64,000 nucleotides of DNA from Pseudomonas sp. (lineage in GTDB: Bacteria; Pseudomonadota; Gammaproteobacteria; Pseudomonadales; Pseudomonadaceae), in contig NZ_JAGIBG010000073.1 of the NCBI RefSeq assembly GCF_017744435.1, positions 1-64,000 on the forward strand, written 5' to 3'. Numbering within the stretch: the stretch's first letter is position 1; each line of letters starts with the position of its first letter. A program made the position numbers and the translations under genes. Below the pieces are notes generated by a model. That model was not told the DNA's origin. It saw nothing but the letters and a program-made list of their open reading frames with translations, and searched no databases. Below, piece by piece: positions 56,530 to 64,000 of the stretch.

Positions 56530-57029
56530 CCGACCACCCCAACCAGGTGCCTGCGGAGTTCGTTCCGCCATCGGTCTGGCGCAACCCGTGGCACTTCATC
56601 GCCTTTGGCTTCGGCTCCGGCACCCTGCCCAAGGCCCCCGGCACCTGGGGCTCGATGGTAGCGATCCCGTTCATCCCGCTGTGGCAGATGCTGCCCGACT
56701 GGGGCTACTGGCTGCTGCTGGGCGTGATGATGCTGTTCGGCTTCTGGCTGTGCGGCAAAGTTGCGAATGACTTGCGTGTGCACGACCATGAAGGCATTGT
56801 CTGGGATGAGATGGTCGGCATGTGGATCACCCTCTGGCTGGTGCCGGAAGGGTGGCAGTGGATCCTCGCCGGGTTCCTGATGTTCCGCTTCTTCGACATC
56901 CTCAAGCCATGGCCGATTCGCTGGATCGACCGCCATGTGCACGGGGGTGTCGGGATCATGCTCGACGATATCCTGGCCGGTGTTTTCGCCTGGCTGGGCA
57001 TGCAGATTCTGGTGTGGGCGGTAGGCTGA
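56526..57029 (+). CDS. pgpA: Phosphatidylglycerophosphatase A
   Basis: The protein has 167 aa from GTG 56526, which overlaps the thiL stop. It dephosphorylates phosphatidylglycerophosphate for phosphatidylglycerol synthesis. The GSGTLPKAPGTWGS motif near residue 30 and HDHEGIVWDEMVG near 85 mark the family. Three or four membrane segments are seen. Confidence 0.95.
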   Translation: MTDHPNQVPAEFVPPSVWRNPWHFIAFGFGSGTLPKAPGTWGSMVAIPFIPLWQMLPDWGYWLLLGVMMLFGFWLCGKVANDLRVHDHEGIVWDEMVGMWITLWLVPEGWQWILAGFLMFRFFDILKPWPIRWIDRHVHGGVGIMLDDILAGVFAWLGMQILVWAVG

Positions 57030-57045
57030 AGCAGGGAGCGTTTCG

Positions 57046-57789
57046 ATGGCCATAAGGACTGTGCTGCTGGCAATGATGCTGAGCCTTGCCCCTTGGGCGA
57101 TGGCGGCCGATGCGTTACCGAAGCAGATTCACCTGGTCAGCGAAGAGTGGATCGACTACACCAACGCCGATGGCAGCGGTGTGGCCTGGGATGTGTTGCG
57201 CAAGGTGTTCGAGCCTGCCGGGGTCAAGGTGGTGGCCCAGAGTGCGCCGTACAGCCGCGCGGTCGGCCTGGTCAAGCGTGGCGAGGCCGATGCCTGGGTC
57301 GGGTCGTACAAGGAAGAGAACGACGACAACCTGTATCCGCGCTGGCATTTCGACATGGACCACATCTACGCTCTGGGCCTGGCCAGCAAGCCGGTGCCGA
57401 CCTTGGCCACCGTCGGCCAGTACCGCCTGGCCTGGGTACGCGGCTATGACTACGGCAGTTACCTGCCCAACGTGCACAACTTCCGTGAAATCCAGCGCCG
57501 TGAAGGCATCTTGCCGATGCTTGAACATGAGCGGGTGGATTTCTACATCGATGCGCAGACCGAAGTCGACTATGTGCTCGGGCAGACCTCGCAGCCGGAG
57601 CGTTTTCGCAGCACCCATGTGGCCGAACTGCCGCTGTACCTGGCGTTCTCCAGGAACGAGCACGCCAAAGCCCTGTGCGACCTGTTCGACAAACGCATGG
57701 CCGAGCTGGTGCACAGCGGTGAGCTGAAGCCGATCTTCGAGCACTGGAAGCAGCCGTATCCCTTCACCCCGGACAGCAAGCCGCAGTAA
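57046..57789 (+). CDS. Periplasmic solute-binding-like protein (SBP_bac_3 type)
   Basis: The protein has 247 aa with a signal peptide (MAIRTVLLAMMLSLAPWAMA). The fold resembles small amino-acid-binding proteins of ABC transporters (VAWDVLRKVFEPAGVKV and AYSRAVGLVKRGEADAWVG-like regions). No transporter genes accompany it, so it may be an orphan. The ligand is unknown. It follows pgpA after 16 bases. Confidence 0.85.
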   Translation: MAIRTVLLAMMLSLAPWAMAADALPKQIHLVSEEWIDYTNADGSGVAWDVLRKVFEPAGVKVVAQSAPYSRAVGLVKRGEADAWVGSYKEENDDNLYPRWHFDMDHIYALGLASKPVPTLATVGQYRLAWVRGYDYGSYLPNVHNFREIQRREGILPMLEHERVDFYIDAQTEVDYVLGQTSQPERFRSTHVAELPLYLAFSRNEHAKALCDLFDKRMAELVHSGELKPIFEHWKQPYPFTPDSKPQ

Positions 57790-57817
57790 GACCACTGTTT
57801 CATGGCCTGCGCGGTCT

Positions 57818-57907
57818 CCTGTGGGAGCGGGCGTGCCCGCGAAGCAGGCGACGCGGTGGATGGCACCGGCGCTGCCGGTGTTCGCGGGCACGCCCGCTCC
57901 CACAGGG
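57818..57907. repeat. Inverted REP pair before ribA
   Basis: GGGAGCGGGCGTGCCCGCGAA (57823-57843) and its inverted copy (57881-57901) flank about 37 bases that form an inner GCACCGGCGCTGCCGGTG hairpin. It lies 150 bases upstream of ribA. Confidence 0.88.
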
Positions 57908-58052
57908 ATCGTGTAAGGCCCAAGCGAGTGCCAGGCCCTGCTAAGCATCGAACTTTTCGATATTAAGCCACGGTATTCAACGAGCGCACACGCGGCGACC
58001 TGCTGATACAATCGGCTCACGAGAAATTTCCTACTTTATCCAGGAGCACAAC

Positions 58053-58670
58053 GTGCCCGTCGTCTTTGTTGCCGCCTCGAAACTCCCGACCCCCTTTGCG
58101 ATCTTCACCATGCATGGCTTCCTCGACGAAGCCACTGGCCGTGAGCACGTGGTGCTCAGCCTGGGTGATATCGCCAACGGCGAGCCGGTGCTGGGGCGTC
58201 TGCACTCCGAGTGCCTGACTGGCGATGCCCTGTTCAGCCAGCGCTGCGACTGTGGTTCGCAGCTGGAAGCCGCGCTGCAGGCCATCGCCCGCGAAGGCCG
58301 TGGCGTGCTGCTGTACCTGCGTCAGGAAGGCCGCGGCATCGGCCTGCTGAACAAGATCCGCGCCTATGAGCTGCAGGACGGTGGTGCCGACACCGTCGAA
58401 GCCAACGAGCGCCTGGGCTTCGCCGCCGACCAGCGCGATTACGCCATGTGCCTGCCGATGCTCGAGCACCTGGGCGTGAAATCGCTGCGCCTGATGACCA
58501 ACAACCCGCGCAAGGTCAAGGCGCTGACCGACATGAACATCAAGGTCGCCGAGCGCGTGCCGCTGCACACCGGGCACAACCCGCACAACCGTTACTACCT
58601 GGCGACCAAGGCCGGCAAGCTCGGCCACATGCTGGGTAACGAGCACCAGGGCGAGGTGCCTCAGGCGTGA
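58053..58670 (+). CDS. ribA: GTP cyclohydrolase II
   Basis: The protein has 205 aa from GTG 58053 (VPVVFVAASKLPTPF, initiator Met) with CAGGAG upstream. It opens GTP in the first step of riboflavin synthesis. The three zinc cysteines are at 54, 65 and 67 (SECLTGDALFSQRCDC), the same positions as in E. coli RibA. This complete enzyme supplies the activity missing from RibBA. Its stop overlaps the start of the next gene (GTGA). Confidence 0.96.
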   Translation: MPVVFVAASKLPTPFAIFTMHGFLDEATGREHVVLSLGDIANGEPVLGRLHSECLTGDALFSQRCDCGSQLEAALQAIAREGRGVLLYLRQEGRGIGLLNKIRAYELQDGGADTVEANERLGFAADQRDYAMCLPMLEHLGVKSLRLMTNNPRKVKALTDMNIKVAERVPLHTGHNPHNRYYLATKAGKLGHMLGNEHQGEVPQA

Positions 58671-59086
58671 CCCGGGGTGAGGTCAAGCGGCGCCTGGCGC
58701 TGGCCTGGTGGCAGTACCTGGCGGTCGGCCTGGTGCCGCTGCCGGTCATGGCCTGGGCCTTTGGCGGCGGCGATGCGCTGATCCCGGTGCTGGCGATGCC
58801 GCTATTTATCGCCGGCGCTGCGACCATGTTCCTCAGCCTGCCGCGTTTCGGCGCCTACAAGCGGGCGCTGATCGCCACCTCGAAGGTGCTGGGCACGGCT
58901 GAAGAGCCTGCCGCCTGGATCATCCTGGCGCGGGTGCGGCGCATGGCCATGTTGTTCGCCTGTTTCCCGGCCTGGGTCGCTGCGCTTTCGGTGCTGGTCG
59001 GGCTGGAGGCGGTACCGCAGATCCTCCTCGCGCTGTCCACCGTGGTGCTGCTCTACCTCTACCGCATTCCGCGTCAGCTGGGCTGA
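58667..59086 (+). CDS. Hypothetical four-helix membrane protein
   Basis: The protein has 139 aa from GTG 58667, overlapping ribA. Four hydrophobic segments are visible (about 14-35, 39-58, 92-113, 115-135). I do not recognise a family. It overlaps btuF by one base (TGATG), so ribA, this gene and btuF are probably co-transcribed. Confidence 0.8.
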   Translation: MTRGEVKRRLALAWWQYLAVGLVPLPVMAWAFGGGDALIPVLAMPLFIAGAATMFLSLPRFGAYKRALIATSKVLGTAEEPAAWIILARVRRMAMLFACFPAWVAALSVLVGLEAVPQILLALSTVVLLYLYRIPRQLG

Positions 59087-59898
59087 TGCGCGTCCTGCTT
59101 TGCCTGTTGGCGCTGCTGGCCGTTGCTGCAAGGGCCGACGAGCCTTTGCGCGTGGTCAGCCTCGCGCCGTCGATGAGCGAAATCATGCTCGAACTGCACG
59201 CCGATGACCTGCTGGTGGGCGTGCTCGATGGCGGCGAGCGACCGCAAGCGCTGCAACGGCTGCCTTCGGTCGGGCGCCAGGGCCAGTTGGACATGGAAAC
59301 CCTGCTCAGCCTCAAGCCCGACCTGCTACTGCTCTGGCCCGGTAGCGTGGCACCGGCCCAGCGCGACCAGCTCAAGCGCTTGGACATTGCCACCTACAGC
59401 GCCGAACCCCACGACCTGAATCAGCTGATCGACCAGATCGAGGCCATGGCCGTGCGTGTCGGGCGGGGCGAGCAAGGCCGGCCCTACGTGCAGGCGTTGC
59501 GCGAGCGCCTGCAGCAGCTACGCCAGCGGTACCGGCGCGAGCAGCCGTTGCGGGTGTTCTACCAGGTGTGGGACCGGCCGCTGTATACCCTGGGTGGGCG
59601 GCAGGTGGTCAGCGATGCCCTGGCGGTGTGCGGGGCGCGAAATGTCTTTGCCGACCTGAGCCAGCCGGCACCGCAGGTGAATGTCGAGTCGGTGCTGATG
59701 CGTGACCCGCAGGTGATCCTGGCGGGTGATGAGGCGCAGTTGGCAAGCTGGAAGGCCTGGCCACGGCTGAGCGCGGTGGCCGGCGAGGGCTTGCTGGTGG
59801 TGCCGGACAAGGGCCTGGAGCGGCCCAGCGGGCAGATGATCGAAGCCACCGCCCGCCTGTGCGCGCTGCTGGCGGCTAGAGTGCCGGCGTCCAGGTGA
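59086..59898 (+). CDS. btuF: Cobalamin-binding periplasmic protein BtuF-like
   Basis: The protein has 270 aa with a signal peptide (MRVLLCLLALLAVAARA). The mature protein is a class III periplasmic binding protein (LRVVSLAPSMSEIMLEL, LLSLKPDLLLLWPG). BtuF passes vitamin B12 from BtuB to BtuCD; no btuC or btuD is in the window. Its 3' end overlaps the convergent btuB gene by 23 bases, which supports a joint role. Confidence 0.85.
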   Translation: MRVLLCLLALLAVAARADEPLRVVSLAPSMSEIMLELHADDLLVGVLDGGERPQALQRLPSVGRQGQLDMETLLSLKPDLLLLWPGSVAPAQRDQLKRLDIATYSAEPHDLNQLIDQIEAMAVRVGRGEQGRPYVQALRERLQQLRQRYRREQPLRVFYQVWDRPLYTLGGRQVVSDALAVCGARNVFADLSQPAPQVNVESVLMRDPQVILAGDEAQLASWKAWPRLSAVAGEGLLVVPDKGLERPSGQMIEATARLCALLAARVPASR

Positions 59899-61747
59899 CG
59901 CTGAACAGCGCGGTGCGGCCTTCTTCGCGGTAGCCGTAGCTGGCTCCGTCAAAGCTGTACAGCGCTCGGCTGTAGTCCTTGTCCAGCAGGTTATCCAGCT
60001 TCACTTCCAGCTTCAGTTCCTCGGTTGCCAGCCAGCCTGCACGCAGGCCAAGCAGGCCGTAGCCGCCCAGTCGATTGCGGTTGGCCTCGTCATCGTAGCT
60101 GGCGCTCACGGCCTGCCAGCTGGCGCCCACATTGAAGCGTTCGAACTGGCGGTCCATGTCCAGGCTCAGGGTGCGTCGGGCGCGGCGGGCGAGGGTATGG
60201 CCACTGTCGCGGTCGCGCGGGTCGATCAACGCCAGGCCAAGTTGGCTGCGCCATTCGCCCCATTGCTGGTCCAGTGCCATTTCCAGGCCGTTGATACGCG
60301 CCGACGCGACATTTTGCGGAATCGAGTCCTGGCCGAAGATGATCGCATCGCGCAGGTCGGTGCGGTACAGCGAGGTCTCCAGGCGGCTATCGTGGGTCAG
60401 CTGACTGCGCCACTGCACTTCATAGCTCTTCGAACGCTCGGGCTTGAGGTCCGGGTTGCTGAACTGCGGGTAGTACAAGTCGTTGAACGTCGGGGCGCGG
60501 AAGCCTTCGCTGTAGGACAGCAACACGTCATTGCGGGCATTCAGCGGCATGGTGAGGCTGCCGCTCCAGGTGGTCTGGCCGCCGAACTGCTGGTTCTCGT
60601 CGTGCCGTGCGCCAAGTTCGGTGGAGAAGTCTTCACCGCTGTAGCGGTGCTGGATGAAAGCCGCACGGTTCCAGCGGCTGTCCTCGGTAAAGTCGGTGCT
60701 GCCGTGCACGCGGTCTTCGTACCAGTCACCGCCCAGCAGCAGGTTGTGCCGCTCGGCCAGCGCCAGGTCGTTCTGCCAGGTGACCTGGTCGCGGTAGGTG
60801 TTGAACACAAATCGCTCGTCGCTGAGCTTGTCGCGTTTGTCGTCACGGTTTTCGCTGTGGGCGAGTTCCAGGCGCGAATGCCAGGCGTCGTTGAGCTGAG
60901 CGTCAAAGTAGCTGCCCAGGCTGCTGACGCTGAAGTCGGTGTAGGGCTTTTGCCCAAAGCTCTGGAAGGTGACCGGGTCGAAGCGGCCGAATGGGTTGTC
61001 GTATTCGCTGCGCCCGCGGCTGTCGAGCAGGTTCAGGCCGGCTTCGAAGCGCTCGTCGAAGGTATGGCTCAGGCTCAGGTTGAGCGACTTGTCGCGGTAG
61101 GCGTCGTGGTCGCCGTCGCTGGCAAACGACGGGCCGGTCGAGTTGATGCCAGCGGTTTCATCGAGGCTGGCGCCGAGATTGAAACGGGTAGCATCGTCAC
61201 CGCCGGACAGCCCCAGGCTGCGCTGGAACGTCTGGTTGCTGCCTGCCGCCAGGCGCAGGCGTGGTTGCAGGCCGGGGCCGCTGCTGCGGCGGGTGAAGAT
61301 CTGGATCACCCCGCCGATGGCATCGCTGCCATACACCGCCGAGCGCGAACCACGCAGCACTTCGATACGCTCGATCTGGTCGACATCGAGAAACTGCAAA
61401 CCGCTGTCGCCGGAGGTGGCATTGGCGATGCGTACGCCATCGACCAGTACCAGGCTCTGGGCGGTCTTGGTGCCACGGATGAAGATGCCCGGCAGGCTGC
61501 CGCGGCCTCCGGTGGGTGCGACTTGCACACCGGGCACGCGGGTAAGCAGGTCGGTCACGCTGCTGGGTTGCAGGCGGTCGATGTCGGCGCGAGTGAAGAC
61601 GGTGTTGGCGGCGCTGGTGGCGGTACGCGATTCGACCTGGCGGTTGGCGCTGATCAGGATGTCGGGGAGCTTGAGGGCGTCGTCGCGTTCAGCGGCCAGC
61701 AGGAGTGTAGGCGCGCAGAGTAGCGCGGCACAGGCGGATTTTTTCAT
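59876..61747 (-). CDS. btuB: TonB-dependent vitamin B12 receptor BtuB-like
   Basis: The protein has 623 aa from ATG 61747 (MKKSACAALLCAPTLLLAA, a signal peptide); TGGAA lies upstream. An earlier start at 61759 or 61786 would read through REP sequence and is rejected. The plug domain (VTDLLTRVPGVQVAPTGGRG, IRGTKTAQSLVLVDGVRI) is followed by a 22-strand barrel. It imports cobalamin. The convergent btuF gene overlaps its 3' end by 23 bases. I see no cobalamin riboswitch in the 104 bases upstream, which are mostly REP. Confidence 0.88.
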   Translation of the reverse strand: MKKSACAALLCAPTLLLAAERDDALKLPDILISANRQVESRTATSAANTVFTRADIDRLQPSSVTDLLTRVPGVQVAPTGGRGSLPGIFIRGTKTAQSLVLVDGVRIANATSGDSGLQFLDVDQIERIEVLRGSRSAVYGSDAIGGVIQIFTRRSSGPGLQPRLRLAAGSNQTFQRSLGLSGGDDATRFNLGASLDETAGINSTGPSFASDGDHDAYRDKSLNLSLSHTFDERFEAGLNLLDSRGRSEYDNPFGRFDPVTFQSFGQKPYTDFSVSSLGSYFDAQLNDAWHSRLELAHSENRDDKRDKLSDERFVFNTYRDQVTWQNDLALAERHNLLLGGDWYEDRVHGSTDFTEDSRWNRAAFIQHRYSGEDFSTELGARHDENQQFGGQTTWSGSLTMPLNARNDVLLSYSEGFRAPTFNDLYYPQFSNPDLKPERSKSYEVQWRSQLTHDSRLETSLYRTDLRDAIIFGQDSIPQNVASARINGLEMALDQQWGEWRSQLGLALIDPRDRDSGHTLARRARRTLSLDMDRQFERFNVGASWQAVSASYDDEANRNRLGGYGLLGLRAGWLATEELKLEVKLDNLLDKDYSRALYSFDGASYGYREEGRTALFSVTWTPAL

Positions 61748-61762
61748 GTGCAGTTCCATAGC

Positions 61763-61849
61763 ATTCGCGGGCATGCCCGCTCCCACATGGTCATCACCGG
61801 TCTTGAGGGCGGTGAGTTACCTGTGGGAGCGGGCTTGCCCGCGAATAGG
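61763..61849. repeat. Inverted REP pair between dxs and btuB
   Basis: ATTCGCGGGCATGCCCGCTC (61763-61782) and its inverted partner (GGGAGCGGGCTTGCCCGCGAA, 61824-61844) almost fill the 104-base gap between the two genes on the same strand. Confidence 0.88.
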
Positions 61850-61851
61850 CC

Positions 61852-63747
61852 TTACAGGCCGAGCTTGGCTATTCGAGCTTTGACGGAGGCCTCGATGCCA
61901 GCAGCATCCAGCCCACACTCGGCCAGCATCTGCGCCGGCTTGGCATGCTCGACATAGATGTCCGGCAGCCCCAGGTGCAGCAGCGGTTTGACCACCGCTT
62001 CATTGGCCAGGAACTCGCCAACGGCGGCGCCGGCGCCACCCATGATGGCGTTCTCTTCGATGGTGACCAGCAGCTCATGGCTGGCAGCCAGCTCCAGCAC
62101 CAGGGCCTCGTCCAGCGGTTTGACGAAGCGCATGTCGACCACGGTGGCGTTGATCTGCTCGGCAACCTGCAGGGCCTCGGCCAACTGCACACCAAATACC
62201 AGCAAGGCCACTTTCTCGCCCTGGCGGCGAACCACGCCCTTGCCGATCTCCAACGGTTCGAGGTCGCCACTGATCGGTGCATTCGGGCCGGTGCCGCGTG
62301 GGTAGCGCACAGCCGCCGGGCCGTTGTACAGGTGGCCGGTGCTGAGCATCTTGCGCAGCTCGTTCTCGTCGCTCGGGGTCATCACCAGCATGCCGGGGAT
62401 GCAGCGCAGGTAAGACAGGTCATAGGCGCCGGCGTGGGTCGGGCCGTCTTCACCGACCAGGCCGGCGCGGTCGATGGCGAACAGCACATCGAGGTTCTGC
62501 ACCGCCACGTCGTGGATCAGCTGGTCATAGCCGCGCTGCAGGAAGGTGGAGTAGATCGCCACCACCGGCTTGCTGCCTTCGCAGGCCATGCCCGCTGCCA
62601 GAGTCACCGCGTGCTGCTCGGCGATCGCCACGTCGAAGTAGCGCTCGGGGTAGCGCTCACTGAAATCGACCAGGTCGGAGCCTTCCTTCATCGCCGGGGT
62701 GATGCCCACCAGGCGGTTGTCGGCGGCGGCCATGTCGCACAGCCACTGGCCGAACACGGCGGAATACTTCGGCCCGCTGACCTTCTTCGGCGCAGCCGGC
62801 TTGTCGGCAGGCTCGAGCTTGGTGATGGCGTGGTAGCCGATCGGGTCGACCTCGGCCGGGGCGAAGCCCTTGCCCTTCTTGGTAACCACGTGCAGGAACT
62901 GCGGGCCCTTGAGGTCACGCATGTTGCGCAGGGTGGCGATCATGGTTGGCAGGTCATGGCCGTCGATCGGGCCGATGTAGTTCCAGCCCAGCTCTTCGAA
63001 CAGCGTGCCCGGCACCAGCATCCCCTTGGCATATTCCTCGGTGCGGCGGGCGATTTCCCAGGCACCGGGCAGGCGCGACAGCACCTTCTTGCTGCCCTCG
63101 CGCATGCTCGCGTAGGTGCGGCTGGAGAGGATCTTGGCCAGGTAGTTGGACAGGCCGCCGACATTGCGCGAAATCGACATATCGTTGTCGTTGAGAATCA
63201 CCAGCATGTCGGCGTTGACTTCCTGGGCGTGGTTCAACGCTTCGAAGGCCATGCCGGCAGTGAGGGCGCCATCGCCGATCACGGCAATCGACTTGCGTGC
63301 GCTGTTCTGCAGGCGGGCGGCGATGGCCATGCCCAGCGCGGCGCTGATCGAGGTGCTGGAGTGGCCGACGCCGAAGGTGTCGTACTCGCTCTCGCTGCGG
63401 CGTGGGAAGGCAGCGATGCCGTCCTTCTGGCGCAGGCTGAGCATGCGCTTGCGGCGCCCGGTGAGGATCTTGTGCGGGTAGGCCTGGTGGCCAACGTCCC
63501 ACACCAGCCGGTCATCCGGGGTGTCGAAGACGTAGTGCAGGGCGATCGTCAGCTCGATGACGCCCAGGCCGGCGCCGAAATGCCCGCCGGTCTGACCAAC
63601 GGTGTAGAGCAACTCCTGGCGCAATTCGTCGGCCAGGGTCTCCAGGTCGGCTTCGGCCAGCCGGCGCAGGCCGGCAGGCGTGTCAGCGCGGTCGAGCAAC
63701 GGCGTGACCGGGCGTTCGCGGGGGATCTCTTGAAACGTCGTGGGCAT
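61852..63747 (-). CDS. dxs: 1-deoxy-D-xylulose-5-phosphate synthase
   Basis: The protein has 631 aa from ATG 63747 (MPTTFQEIPRERPVTPLL). An earlier in-frame ATG at 63819 is rejected on family grounds. DXS condenses pyruvate and glyceraldehyde-3-phosphate to DXP, used for isoprenoids, thiamine and pyridoxal; thiL is also in this window. The thiamine-diphosphate motif GDGALTAGMAFEALNH is present near residue 150, and a second domain with GEDGPTHAGAYD lies near 425. ispA lies upstream on the same strand. Confidence 0.97.
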   Translation of the reverse strand: MPTTFQEIPRERPVTPLLDRADTPAGLRRLAEADLETLADELRQELLYTVGQTGGHFGAGLGVIELTIALHYVFDTPDDRLVWDVGHQAYPHKILTGRRKRMLSLRQKDGIAAFPRRSESEYDTFGVGHSSTSISAALGMAIAARLQNSARKSIAVIGDGALTAGMAFEALNHAQEVNADMLVILNDNDMSISRNVGGLSNYLAKILSSRTYASMREGSKKVLSRLPGAWEIARRTEEYAKGMLVPGTLFEELGWNYIGPIDGHDLPTMIATLRNMRDLKGPQFLHVVTKKGKGFAPAEVDPIGYHAITKLEPADKPAAPKKVSGPKYSAVFGQWLCDMAAADNRLVGITPAMKEGSDLVDFSERYPERYFDVAIAEQHAVTLAAGMACEGSKPVVAIYSTFLQRGYDQLIHDVAVQNLDVLFAIDRAGLVGEDGPTHAGAYDLSYLRCIPGMLVMTPSDENELRKMLSTGHLYNGPAAVRYPRGTGPNAPISGDLEPLEIGKGVVRRQGEKVALLVFGVQLAEALQVAEQINATVVDMRFVKPLDEALVLELAASHELLVTIEENAIMGGAGAAVGEFLANEAVVKPLLHLGLPDIYVEHAKPAQMLAECGLDAAGIEASVKARIAKLGL

Positions 63748-63839
63748 CAGGCGAGTCGTTATAGGTGTGTGAAGACGCGGCAGTTTACCCCATTGTGGGA
63801 AAAGTGCCCATTCGACCACGGGTTACGCGAACCCCGTTG

Positions 63840-63866
63840 AAGCGGGTAAACCCGCTCCAACAGGGG
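63840..63866. repeat. Single REP unit between ispA and dxs
   Basis: AAGCGGGTAAACCCGCTCCA is a lone REP-type palindrome in the gap between ispA and dxs on the same strand. Confidence 0.75.
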
Positions 63867-63881
63867 ATTGCTATTCAGGCC

Positions 63882-64000
63882 TTAATGGCGGCGTTCGACG
63901 ATATAGCGTGCCAACGCCCGCAGCGGCTCGGCATTTTCGCCAAACCCTTGCAGTGCGATCAGCGCCTGGTCGCGCAGTTCGATGGCATAGGCCTTGGCGG
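63882..64000 (-). CDS. ispA: Farnesyl diphosphate synthase IspA, C-terminal end (partial)
   Basis: The last 39 codons of a minus-strand gene run off the window end and stop at TAA (63884-63882). They read IELRDQALIALQGFGENA and end in LARYIVERRH, typical of the C-terminus of IspA. IspA makes farnesyl diphosphate from IPP and DMAPP. Its place directly before dxs (usually xseB-ispA-dxs) supports the call. Confidence 0.93.
   Translation of the reverse strand, partial: AKAYAIELRDQALIALQGFGENAEPLRALARYIVERRH

Overview
The window reads as a stretch of a fluorescent Pseudomonas chromosome, most likely of the P. putida group. The evidence is the gene order (tuf, the S10/spc/alpha ribosomal operons, katA-ferritin-uvrA-MFS-ssb, fdo-fdhE-selA-selB-selC, nrdR-ribD-ribE-ribBA-ribH-nusB-thiL-pgpA, ribA, btuF/btuB, dxs-ispA), the high GC, and many intergenic inverted REP pairs built on GGGAGCGGGC..GCCCGCGAA. 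The species assignment is an inference from remembered synteny, not from a search.

Region by region. Positions 1-14020 hold the 3' end of tuf and the S10, spc and alpha ribosomal operons, all on the plus strand, including rpmD and rpmJ, secY and rpoA. Three promoter-like sites lie at or right after terminator hairpins: before rpsJ, between rpsN and rpsH, and between rpmJ and rpsM. Positions 14139-21250 hold catalase KatA, a bacterial ferritin without the haem methionine, uvrA (minus), a YajR-like MFS transporter and ssb. Positions 21270-25721 are an accessory cluster: a MocR regulator facing a clavaminate-synthase-like Fe(II)/2-oxoglutarate dioxygenase, a TSUP membrane transporter and a YdfG-type dehydrogenase. 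The 426-bp gap between regulator and dioxygenase carries four related GATTG-type boxes around a candidate promoter.

Positions 25867-35072 form a selenium block. It contains formate dehydrogenase fdoGHI (in-frame TGA for selenocysteine at codon 197 followed by a SECIS hairpin), fdhE, selA, selB and tRNA-Sec. Positions 35139-42555 hold asparaginase, an AGCS sodium:alanine symporter, an HTH regulator, a second TSUP/dioxygenase pair of visibly lower GC, and two overlapping sugar-nucleotide epimerase/reductase-like genes. Positions 42690-48806 hold a divergent HxlR/MFS pair with two matching operator-like palindromes, OmpW, and a zinc-related operon (DUF2796 His-rich protein, ABC ATPase, FtsX-like permease, DUF3299 protein) behind a Zur-like palindrome.

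Positions 48940-59898 are housekeeping: CnoX/YbbN, a methyltransferase, a YbaY-type lipoprotein, NrdR, the riboflavin genes, NusB, ThiL, PgpA, a periplasmic solute-binding-like protein, RibA and BtuF. Positions 59876-64000 (minus) hold btuB, dxs and the 3' end of ispA.

The most interesting observation is that the window contains two separate dioxygenase-TSUP pairs in the same order. One has an HxD and the other an HxE iron motif, and one is linked to a MocR regulator and a YdfG dehydrogenase. This suggests a small-molecule oxidation-plus-export module whose substrate is unknown.
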